Of a stretch of 64,000 nt of DNA, positions 46,189 to 55,384 are shown piece by piece. The notes beneath the pieces are model-generated. The model saw only the letters and a program-made list of their open reading frames with translations, was not told the origin of the DNA and did no database searches. A program made the translations under genes and the position numbers. How positions within the stretch are numbered: the first letter of the stretch is position 1; every line of letters starts with the position of its first letter. The stretch is from Datura wrightii. Taxonomy: Eukaryota > Streptophyta > Magnoliopsida > Solanales > Solanaceae. The stretch lies in NCBI GenBank assembly GCA_035772735.1, contig JASDFA010000003.1, positions 33,782,001 through 33,846,000 on the forward strand, in the 5' to 3' direction.

Positions 46189-47148
46189 TCACTCGGCTAG
46201 TGTAAGCACAGGACCATAAGTAGTATCAGGTGCCTTGGTTTTAGTAACATCCAAAGCACGCCTGTCAAGCTGAGGGATGTAGTCCAAGGCCTCTTCTTCA
46301 ATACCGTGGCCCCTCAGGAAAGTGGTGAGAAGACCACCAAACCCATAGCGATGCCCCTGATGCAGTCGGTCTCTCTTCATGGCGAAGATGATCACCGCCC
46401 CAACATTAATTTCTAGCCCCTTCATCAGCGCATAAACCAGACAAACTCTATCCTGAGTGTCAATAGTCATGTGTACCCCCGGGATCAGAAATGAGCAAAC
46501 TATTTTCAACCATATCCGGGCCTCTCTGTTCATCTAGGATTATGGAAATGTCTGGTGGTAGCCCCTTTCCTTGTGCCTACCCCACCTGGCTGTCGATCGA
46601 GCTCCACATAAGGTGCGTCTGATATCCGCGTAAGGTGGAGTGATGTTCAGCTGGCGGAGGACATGAGCGTCTGTGTCCCGCGCCCCCAGGATTGCATTTA
46701 AATGGTGTGGTTCAAAGGTGACCACCTGCCCTCTGATCTTGATGGTGTGGCTGCGCAAAGTCGGGTTCCAGTTAGCATAAAATTCTCGGATAAGATGGAG
46801 ATTGCACTTTCTAGGTTCTTCAAAAATGAAGTTTAGCCCAGCAGTGTCAATACTATGTAGAATCCGCGGGAATTCCTGTGCTAGTGGTTCCCATGCTATC
46901 TACTCCTCCGGGAAGTACTTGGTTTCCTTGTGTTTGGAATACCATTTCTTCCCCTCATCTGTCACCCATCTGGTTCCATACTGTCGGCGTTTCCCTCGAG
47001 GAATCGCTGGTGCTGCTGGTACTGCTGCCTCGATTCTCATTCTTTTTCTGCTGGCGCCAGATGTGGATGCGCCCTTGCCTTTGTCCTGCATTCCAAACAT
47101 TTGTCCTGTGTATTCAAAAACATACAATTCAAATGTTATTTGAGGCAT
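46189..47148 (-). pseudogene. ORF2 of C: post-integrase ORF with plant-transposon-associated domain
   Basis: One frame of about 320 codons with three in-frame stops (TAG near 46900, TAA and TAG near 46534-46541). The N-terminus is basic and low-complexity (MQDKGKGASTSGASRKRMRI, possible nuclear signal). It is followed by WEPLAQEFPRILHSI, GQVVTFEPHHLNAILGARDT, REARIWLKIVCSFLIPGVHM, and RVCLVYALMKGLEINVGAVI. I recognise this as the 'putative plant transposon protein' type of domain that accompanies Athila-like elements. Its biochemical role is unknown to me, and no DDE transposase triad is visible. Its position matches the envelope-like ORF slot, but I see no clear membrane segment. Confidence 0.7.
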
Positions 47149-47183
47149 AGTTGGCTACGACTAAGGTTGGGCTTAAATTGATC

Positions 47184-47196
47184 ACCCCACACTTAG
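47184..47196 (-). other. TTAAGTGTGGGG-type tract upstream of ORF2
   Basis: Minus-strand CTAAGTGTGGGGT, a near copy of the tract beside the 3' LTR (44122-44135) and of that at 45800-45812. The outer two flank ORF2. Confidence 0.7.
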
Positions 47197-48307
47197 TCGT
47201 TAGCCGCAGTCAACACAATTTCACAAGAACATTCATGTTTTTCTTCTTTTTTTTCAGTTCTTAGTTCCCAACATGCTCAGTGCATTCATACAAGTCGATG
47301 GAACAAGGTCTTTGTGCTACTCAGACTTCATACAATGAATTATGAAAATTCCTCCATCGATTCAATTATATAATCATGAGCACTTCGCAATTTGCGCACA
47401 ACAACCTATGATAATTATCTATTTTCATCCCCCGAAAATCCATCTTCTACCATAGCATAATCCACTTCAATCACAATATGTTTCAACTCAAACAACATGC
47501 ACAACCCGAAATAGCTACATTTTAACCCATTTCTTCTTCTTCCTATTTCAATGCTCAACCCTAGTTATCAACATCATAAGAATTTCAACAAATCATGCAA
47601 CTATTGAGTTAATCTACTCACATCAATCATATGAACATCATTAATCCATAACTCAATTGATTACAAACTTATTAATCACTTAGGGCAAAGTTTCATCACA
47701 AAAACATGTTCAAGAATCCAAATATTTAGCAATAATGAGAAAAAATTCAAGAACATACCTTTACTTTGATGAAATCATAGAAAAAGCGAAGAAATTTTCT
47801 CCCTAGGTCCGTGTCACGTTGAGGGAGAAGCTGTTTTGGGGTGTTGGTCGTGGAGGGTGTGAAGAAATGGGGAAAAATTAAGGGATTTGGGGTTAAAAAG
47901 GGGGTTTTCGCGTGGGTTTACTTGGTGACCCGAGGTGACCCGACGTGAAATACACCTCAACCGTGTCACAGAGGCCATCGCGGAGGCCATGCTCCATGAC
48001 ACGGAGCTATTCCGGAGGCTTACTGGAATTTTAAAATTCCAGGATAAGCCTCAACGTGTCACGGAGGGTAATGCGGAGGTCCTCCTCCATGACACGGAGC
48101 CAACGCGATGGCTCACTAGAAATTTCCCCAAGTTTTATTTTCTTACCTTTATTTTTCCTTTGCACGTTTTTGTATTTTGACCCTCCATTTCACCTGAAAA
48201 TCATTCAAACACAAAAATTCTTTTAGAAATCATAGATTGCCTCTCAGCTATTGCCAGCTCTTTTTTTTTCTTTTCACAATAATCCTAACTATTCTATTAC
48301 ATCACAT
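47197..48307 (-). other. Noncoding region between integrase and ORF2 of C
   Basis: No gene recognised. It contains two tandem 42-nt fold-backs (47962-48003, 48055-48096), a 20-bp perfect palindrome CTGGAATTTTAAAATTCCAG (48023-48042) between them with outer GGCTTA/TAAGCC arms, and a G-rich stretch (47800-47910). Confidence 0.65.
47962..48096. repeat. Two tandem 42-nt fold-backs outside an LTR
   Basis: CGTGTCACAGAG (47962) with CTCCATGACACG (to 48003), two mismatches, and CGTGTCACGGAG (48055) with CTCCATGACACG (to 48096), one mismatch. Both have 18-nt loops containing GCGGAGG. This is the LTR-type motif placed inside the element body. Confidence 0.85.
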
Positions 48308-48356
48308 TCACGGGTTGCCTCTCGTGCAACACCTGGTTTACCGTCGCGGCTCGATG
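48308..48356 (-). other. Double stem-loop after integrase of C
   Basis: The minus strand carries GCCGCGACGGTAAACC, then CACGAG, loop AGGCAA, CCCGTG. The second stem differs from D's (CTTGGG/CCCAAG) at three positions on each side, yet five of six pairs form. It begins 44 nt after the integrase stop at 48400. Confidence 0.75.
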
Positions 48357-48399
48357 TTGTTCATCTTTAATCATCTACTAAAGTGATAGACGTCTTCTC

Positions 48400-49643
48400 T
48401 CAAATAATGTCTTCACCCCAGTAATGCTTACATCTCTGCCCGTTCACAAAAAATGTGGCACTTTTATCCTCTTGCCACAATTCCACTGCCCCGTGTGGGG
48501 TCATTCTCACAACTTCAAACAGCCCTGACCACTTGGACCGCAACTTCCCTGGGAAGAGTTTCAACCTCGAATTGAACAACAACACTTTTTGCCCTGGCTC
48601 AGAGATCCGATGCACCATGTGCCTGTCGTGCCACCTTTTAGTTTTCTCCTTGTAGCATTTAGCACTTTCATAGGCGTGCCATCGAAACTCGTCTAATTCG
48701 CTGAGCTACATCAACCTCTTCTTCCCTGCTAGCTCCGGATCCATATTTAGCTTTCTTATGGCCAAAAAAGCTCGATGTTCCATCTCCACAGGTAGATGAC
48801 ATGCCTTTCCACAAACCAATCTGTACGAAGAAGTCCCAATGGGTGTCTTGTATGCAGTTCTATAAGCCCACAACGAATCGTCGAGTTTGCTTGCCCAATC
48901 AATTCGTTGTGCATTCACTGTTTTCTGTAGAATCTACTTAATCTCCCTGTTTAACACCTCCACTTGCCCACTAGTTTGGGGATGATACGCTTTCACTACC
49001 TTGTGCCGCACCCCATACTTAGCTAGCAAGTTCCTGAAACTTGCATTCACAAAATGAGCCCCTCCGTCACTGATAATAGCTCGGGGCGTACCGAACATGG
49101 TGAAAATTTGCTTTTTCACAAATTTCATCACCACTTTGTTGTCGTTCCTGGGATAAGCTACTTCCTCGACCGACTTAGACACATAGTCAACCGCTACCAA
49201 GATGTAACGATTACCAAATGACGGTGGAAACTGGCCCATAAAGTCTATTCTCTATACATCAAAAACCTCGACTTCTAATATTTGATGTAGTGGCATCTCC
49301 TGTCTTCTACCGATTGTGCCTATTCTCTGACATCTATTACACATTTTTACATATGCTATAGCGTCTCTGAACAGTGTAGGCCAAAAGAAACCTGGCTGTA
49401 GCACCTTGTGAGCTTTCCGCTCTCCGTGGTGCCCTCCATACAGCGATGAGTGAGAACTCCTCAGTACTTCTTCAATCTATCTTTCTGGGATGCATCATCT
49501 CATCACTTGATCCGGTCCCTACTTAAACAGAAATGGCTCATCCCATATGTAATATCTGGAATCATGTCTCAGCTTCTTTCTTTGCTGAGCCGTAGCCTCA
49601 GGTAGGTAGACACCACTTACCAGCAAGTTCACAATATCTGCAT
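48400..49643 (-). pseudogene. Integrase of C
   Basis: Minus-strand reading begins in the linker (DIVNLLVSGVYLPEATAQQR) at the D junction. The zinc module has HSSLYGGHHGERKAHKVLQ and later CNRCQRIGTIG. The catalytic core shows Asp in LVAVDYVSKSVEEVAYP, Asp in RAIISDGGAHFVNASF and Glu in SGQVEVLNREIK. The C-terminal part includes MEHRAFLAIRKLNMD, a TAG after KKRLM, and KLFPGKLRSKWSGLFEV. Stops lie near 48931, 48706 and between the zinc module and core. The triad is intact, but the protein is broken. Confidence 0.88.
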
Positions 49644-49830
49644 ACAAACTATTAACTTTTTGGTTACGTTGTTGTCGGCATATTTAGAAGTAAAATATAG
49701 TATACTTGAGCAAATTGCACTTAATCCAAGTCTCTGTGGGATCGATACTTGGCTTACTAAAGCCACTTACTACTTGTTCGACCACGTGCACTTGCGTGTC
49801 GATTTTATAACCCACAAAACCAACCGAACA
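49644..49830 (+). repeat. Remnant of D 5' LTR
   Basis: Equals the last 187 bp of the 3' LTR (54144-54330) with few differences, ending AACCAACCGAACA. The upstream 1.25 kb is missing. Confidence 0.92.
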
Positions 49831-49836
49831 AGTTTT

Positions 49837-49854
49837 TGGCGCCATTGCCAGGGA
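49837..49854 (+). other. Primer binding site of D
   Basis: TGGCGCCATTGCCAGGGA; two G to A changes from the Asp-tRNA-type site, both at CG positions. Confidence 0.85.
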
Positions 49855-49994
49855 CATGGCAATTGGTGAATTTGTTTTAAGTGTTAATTTACTGTATTTT
49901 TGTTTTCCAAGTGCTGATAACTTGGTCTTAGTGTTTGTTTTAATTCTTCTTTATTTTATTTTATTTTTCTGCTTGTTCGTATACCCTTATTGAC

Positions 49995-50942
49995 ATGACA
50001 TCATGGAATACAAAAGTTTTAAATGGTGGATACTCATATTTTGGTGAATCTTGTATGAATTGCGGAGGACCCCACTTGTGGCAACACTGTAACACGTGCA
50101 ATATATGTGGTGGTCAAGATGGCCATTGGGATGGCTATCCGAATGCATATTCCCCTCCCCCAAGCCCCTACTATGATCCTTTTGTTGTTTTTTCTGAATA
50201 TAGGCATGCTGAAAATGAGGACTTGGGACGCCAAGCTTGAATAGAAGACATGCTGAAACAACTGTTGGAGCAATCAGAAGCAATGAAGGAGGCGATGGCA
50301 GTATTGAGAATTCAGCAAGAAGAGAATGCAGAGGCTCTAGAAAGGATGAGCATCAAATTCACGGAGATGATTGCTGAGGCTGAAGCTTGTGATAAATTGC
50401 AGGTAACAATTTTAGCCGATATTCAAGAGGAACTACAAGAGGAAGACAAGGGTGAATTTTTGGATGAAGCCCAACAATTAGAATCTCTTGAGTGTCCCCG
50501 TGATGGGCTCACACTTATGGAAAATCCATTCATGGAAGAAGAGATAGAGTATCCCCCATTTGACATTAATGGACAGATAGATGTCGATGCTGAGAAGGTG
50601 TATACAAGTAAGGAGGTCAAGCACAATGCAGTTTCAGAGTTGAGGTTTATTGGACCACACTCGACGCATTTTTCGACATTAAGTTTGGTTGACAACATAG
50701 AAATAGAGTCTTCCAAGTTTATAGAGAAATGTCTAGAGGAGGACCAAGCCCCGTATATTTTGAAATATGCTGATTCAGAGAGACAAAATGACTTCGTTTA
50801 CTTAAGGGCCAATAAGTGCAAAAGGCAACATCTACAACTTGGTCCTTACAATTTTTCACCACCACCACTAGAACATATGAGGAAATTAGAAAAGAAATTA
50901 GGGGTGAGATTCATATCCTCAAGGTGGAGGAAAAAGTGGTGA
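49995..50942 (+). pseudogene. Unrecognised zinc-motif and coiled-coil ORF of D
   Basis: One frame of about 315 codons broken only by a TGA at 50238. The N-terminal part has a cysteine cluster CMNCGGPHLWQHC (C-x2-C-x3-H-x4-C), then CNTCNICGGQDGHWDGYPN, a second partial knuckle lacking its last Cys. After the stop, MLKQLLEQSEAMKEAM to about residue 70 is a heptad-rich coiled coil, then an acidic stretch and a conserved-looking C-terminus ending RFISSRWRKKW. I recognise no gag, protease or pol domain. The N-terminal motif resembles zinc knuckles of Athila Gags, so it may be a remnant or an RNA-binding accessory protein (inference). Confidence 0.65.
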
Positions 50943-50949
50943 AACTTGG

Positions 50950-50999
50950 TACGTCGTGCCGCGACGTAAAATTAGGCGCTGCTTGGGAGGCAACCCAAG
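50950..50999 (+). other. Double stem-loop after the ORF of D (best copy)
   Basis: Hairpin 1: TACGTCG (50950-50956), loop TGCCG, CGACGTA (50962-50968). Then AAATTAGGCGCTG. Hairpin 2: CTTGGG (50982-50987), loop AGGCAA, CCCAAG (50994-50999). Both stems are perfect. It begins 8 nt after the ORF stop at 50940-50942. Confidence 0.92.
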
Positions 51000-52897
51000 G
51001 GTACCATGCGTACCATTTTAATTTCTTGCGTTTAAGTTGATTTTATTTATTTTTCATCTTGTGTTGTTTTGGTGGAAAGTTAAGCACAGATGGAGGGGAA
51101 GTCTGACTACCCATAGAAAAGGAAGCTAACAAGCATGGAAGAGAAAAAGTGTGGGGTCGAACACCCACTTGTGCAAAGTTGAAGAAAGGCATGTTGTTAG
51201 CTAGGCCTAAAGGCCTCAGGGAGTATTTCTCACCCTTTTTAGATTTTAATTTGATGCTATGAGGACATAGCATGATTTAAGCGTGGGGTGAGGGAAATTT
51301 CAAATTTTTGTGGTTAACGATTTTTGGTGAATGTAATGCTTGTGAGAAAATTGAATTTTTTTTTTCGTGTGTTAAGCATGAATTCATCACCGGTTGGTTT
51401 TTCTTTTCGGTTCTTTTCTGACGGGGGATCTTTGAACCGAAGAATAAAAATTTTCTTTTTCTTTCTTTCCTTGGTCTGTATATAATTTTTTTTAGTCATA
51501 GTTAGGGACTGTTTCCGACGATGGATGGGTGACGACCGTCTTGAGGAAAAATTAGTCGGTAGGTGTTGGGTTTTTGAAACCATAACTAATTGGTGCTTGA
51601 TGCTCTTTTTATGTGTTAGACATGGTTGTAAGATGCAAGTATGTTCAGTGTGAAGCATGCAAGTGTATAACTTTGTTTGAGACACTTTGGCTCTTGAATT
51701 TGACTCAATATGATGGAAGCTTAATTCTGAATTCTTGTGATTAGCTGAGTTAAGAGTCTGCTGATTGTGTCTTGATTTGAGCATGTGCCATGAGTGTAAG
51801 GTTTTTGAGTATTCTGTGCTATTATGAAATGTATAGAACTTGCCTGGTGTGTATATAAAACGAAATGAAGGATGTGAATTGTAGGAGATGATTTAGGCAT
51901 TTCTTTGAATGAACCAAATTTTTATCCCTCATTTTACCTACCTTGAAAAATTAATCCTAGTCAACCCCATTAAGCCGTGAGCCTATTCTTTGACAGCTTC
52001 AACATAAGCTTAATCCTTTTTCTTTCATTAGCCTTGAAGTTAAACCAAAAGTCCTAAGCGCTTAAAGGAAAAATCCGAGGGAGTAAAGGAGTGACAAGAA
52101 TGAAAAGAAAGGAAAAGTGGCAAGTTGTAGAAGTGAGAAAAGGACAAAGGTGCACTCGTGTGAAAATGGTTGATTATTAGTAAGGAGCAAGAAAACAAAT
52201 TAATGAAAAATTAATTATAAAACTCCTTACTAATAAGTTGAAAGTGCCTAAAGAAAGGGGGAACAAAAGAGGAAAAAGAAAGATGAAAAGAGAAAAAGGT
52301 GAAGTGAGGGAAGGGAAGTTTGTAATAAAGGCATGATGTATTAAAAGCGCTTAGAAAAGATAGTCACTATTACTGGCAATAATAGTACTTACCTACACCT
52401 GAGTTACATTACAACCTAAAAAGTCCTACTTGATCTTACATTCATACATCCTTAAATTAGTGGAATAAAACACTAAGGGCAAGCTTATGGGTCATTACAT
52501 GTTGCATGTGAATTCTTTGTGAGAGTGAGTGTAATTCTATGCATGTACCCACACATATTGTGATATAAAAATTGTTTTTGCGTGAGAAATTGGGTAACTC
52601 TCTTTCCGTGAGGGGCACATGTTGAATGAAGGATATAATTCATGTGGGATTTCATAATCAGTTGATTTTCATGAGTTTGCTAAGATTGAGAGTCGATTCT
52701 TGAGGTTAAGAAGTCTTAACATAGTTGTACTTCATTTCAATGATCAAATCAGGCATGCTCTATTTTTAGCTTGTATCTTATGTAATCATTATAGCCGTAA
52801 CTTGAATTATCTGACTAAATTAGTTATGTGGGAGTCTCCATATGCATGATATGTAAAAGGTTGTTCGAGGACGAACAAGGCTTTAAGTGTGGGGTTG
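51000..52897 (+). other. 3' noncoding region of D
   Basis: No credible gene. Closely similar to B 29776-31666. Tracts TTTAAGCGTGGGGT (51276-51289) and TTTAAGTGTGGGGT (52882-52895) correspond to those of B and C, the second directly before the 3' LTR. Confidence 0.75.
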
Positions 52898-54330
52898 TGA
52901 TCACGGGCAAAAATAGCATGCCCGAGATACGCTTTATGACTTAAATTAGTCTTGTTTATCTAAGTTATTGTATACATTTTCATGTAATTTTATATAAAGT
53001 GAAGATATGTGCTAACCAACATGATTAGCCTTTGTTTTGTAGGTTTTGATGACTTTTGAGTAACTAATCCATGAGTTGGTGAAGTAGAGGCTTGGAAACG
53101 GAATTAACACGCGAACGTCGGCAAAGAGGAGGCACAAAACAACCCACCTGCGCGTCGGCAATGTGCCACGGCAGGCAGGCTGATCACAACAGCCCACCTG
53201 CACGTTGGAAACGTACCACGGCAGGTTGGCTGCGCGACTAAGAGGTGCCAACGCGCTGCCCAAGCAGCGTGACACGCTGCCAACACGGCAGGGTGCTGCC
53301 GGGGCCAAGTTCGGGTGATTTCCAGAGAGCTTTCGCGTCCGTAGCTTGTCACGGAGGCAGTGCTCCGCGATGCACTCCGTGACACGTTGCTTGTTATTCC
53401 GGGAAAAAGTCCCACTACTATAAATAGCACACTTAGGTTCATTTTTCATAATTCAGACTTAGTGGAGCAAGGACGTGGGTTACAGGCAGTTGAGGGACGA
53501 AGAGTTCAGGGTTTTTTCTCTCTTTCTTTCTTCTTTAATTCAATTGCTTGTATGATTAACACTTGTTTTATGATGATTAATCCACAAATGAGTGGCTAAT
53601 TCCTCTCCTTGCTGAGGTTATGAACAATTGTGATGAAATTTGATTATTGATTCTATGGTTTTTCATCTTTTCTTCCATGTTGTTCTATTAATTCTTGTTC
53701 TTACTACATTGGTGTGTGGCCTACATTAATGTACATCTAAAAAGTCCGGTTTCACTCGAGAGAGCACGAAATTTGAAAGTTGTGAATTAATAGGATATGT
53801 TCTTTACTTGATTTGGGAAAATTGGATCTTGATTTGCTTTCAGGATAGAAATATACCTGGAAGTCGTATTAGTCAATTTAGGAACCGGAATCGTATGGCT
53901 AGGACATGAATTGCATTTGATCACAGAAATGTAGACGGATGGTTCATGATTCTTAAGTGAGATTAAATACGAGAGTTTTAATCTCTTGGCAATTGTTCTT
54001 GGCTAGCAACAGGAAGAAAAGATTAACCAATTTATGATGATAATCAGTTTCATTACATGTTCGTTTAACCTCAGCATGCTTTCATCCATAGTTCAGATTC
54101 AAAGTAGATAATTGTTCTTAGTTTTAGTATAAAAATTTATAAAACAAACTATTAACTTTTTGGTTACGTTGTTGTCGGCATATTTCGAAGTAAAATATAG
54201 TATACTTGAGCAAATTGCACTTAATCCAAGTCTCTGTGGGATCGATACTTGGCTTACTAAAGCCACTTACTACTTGTTCGACCAGGTGCACTTGCGTGTC
54301 AGTTTTATAACCCACAAAACCAACCGAACA
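52898..54330 (+). repeat. 3' LTR of D: Y/X chimera
   Basis: 1433 bp, TGATCACGGGCAAAA...ACCAACCGAACA. From 52898 to about 53340 it is nearly identical to the 3' LTR of B (Y). From the fold-back at 53345 to the end it follows the 5' LTR of B and the LTRs of C (X): GTTGCTTGTTATTCCGGG, then GAGTGGCTAATTCCTC. TATAAATA is at 53419-53426. A roughly 50-bp imperfect tandem repeat (CCCACCTG at 53143 and 53193) sits in the Y part. Confidence 0.88.
53345..53386. other. 42-nt fold-back at the Y/X junction in D LTR
   Basis: TGTCACGGAG and CTCCGTGACA arms with an 18-nt loop, 32 nt upstream of the TATA box. The switch of LTR subfamily falls at or just upstream of this motif. Confidence 0.85.
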
Positions 54331-55208
54331 GCTTCCACCAGCTTATGTTTTAGCTCCTCGAATGCTTCTACACAGTCCTTGTCAAATTCGAACTTCACCT
54401 CTTTTTCTAGCAACCGACATATCGGTCTAGAAATTTTTAAAAAGTTCTTGATGAACTGTCTGTAAAACCCCGCATGTCCGAGAAAACTGCGAACACCCTT
54501 CACTGACACTGGTGGTGGTAGCTTTTCAATCACCTCAATCTTCACAAGATCGACTTCCAACCCTTTGCATGACACCTTATGACCAAGGATGATACCCTCC
54601 TTGACTAAAAAGTGGCACTTCTCCCAGTTGAGCACCAGCTTTGAGTCTTCACATTGAGGTAACACCCTGTCAAGTTTCTGCAGACATGTAGCAAATGAAT
54701 TACCGAAAACAAAAAAGTCATCCACAAATACCTCGACAAAATCTTCCACCATATTGTGGAAGATCACCATCATGCATCGCTGGAATGTAGCTGGTGCATT
54801 GCATAGACCAAATGGCATTCGCCTGAAAGCATATGTCCTATAAGGACATGTAAAAGTGGTCTTCTACTGATCCTCCGTTGCTATGGCTATTTGATTATAG
54901 CCGGAATATCCATCCAGAAAACAATAATACTCCTGACCTGGCAACTTGTCTAAAATCTGATCAATAAATGGAATAGGATAATGATCTTTCCTCGTGGCTT
55001 CATTGAGCTTCCTATAATCCATGCAAATTCGCCAGCCTTTAACTGTGCGTGTGGGAATCAGCTCATTCTTTTTGTTGGTGACCACAATCATCCCTCCTTT
55101 CTTGGGAACACACTGAACTGGGCTAACCCATTCACTGTTTGAGATGGGATATACCACACCTGCATCGAGCCACTTGATCACTTCCTTTCTGACTACATAT
55201 TTTATCAC
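54331..55208 (-). pseudogene. Reverse transcriptase of C
   Basis: Minus-strand reading: EVIKWLDAGVVYPISNSEWV, ICMDYRKLNEATRKDHYPIP, FLDGYSGYNQIAIATEDQ, a stop, MPFGLCNAPATFQRCMMVIF, the catalytic VEVFVDDFFVFGNSF with both Asp, then ILGHKVSCKGLEVDLVKIEV and the connection region KPICRLLEKEVKFEFDKD-like sequence. The reading ends at HKLVEA, where D begins; the following RNase H domain (about 170 residues in relatives) is missing. Confidence 0.9.
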
Positions 55209-55384
55209 CGTTCAACCTCCGTTGATGTTGTACTGTTGGCTTGGATCCTTCTTCCATGAATATCCTATGTGTGCAGAACGCTGGACTAATTCCTTTGATG
55301 TCCGACATTTGCCAACCTATTGCTCTCTTCCGCCTCTTAAGGACCCATCAATGCATCTTTCACTTGTGCATCTATCAGTTCTAC

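Larger units (their letters stand above)
49644..54330 (+). mobile_element. Element D: non-autonomous LTR element without gag or pol
   Basis: Order: 187-bp remnant of the 5' LTR (49644-49830), primer site (49837-49854), a novel ORF (49995-50942), double stem-loop (50950-50999), 1.9-kb noncoding region, 3' LTR (52898-54330). It interrupts C between RT (54331) and integrase (49643). Because most of the 5' LTR and about 170 codons of C's RNase H are gone together, a single deletion probably spanned the original left junction, and no target duplication remains. Confidence 0.9.

Noticed and set aside
46189..47148. ORF2 of C as a DNA transposase
   Set aside because: The family name suggests it, but no DDE/D triad or terminal inverted repeats are visible, and its place after integrase inside LTRs marks it as a retroelement ORF.
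46189..47148. ORF2 of C as an envelope protein
   Set aside because: The position fits, but I see no signal peptide, no clear membrane segment and no cleavage site.
51314..51784. Minus-strand 156-codon open frame in D's 3' region
   Set aside because: Low-complexity Lys/Ser/Thr-rich translation; the homologous stretch of B (30100-30560) is not open in that frame, so it is a chance frame.
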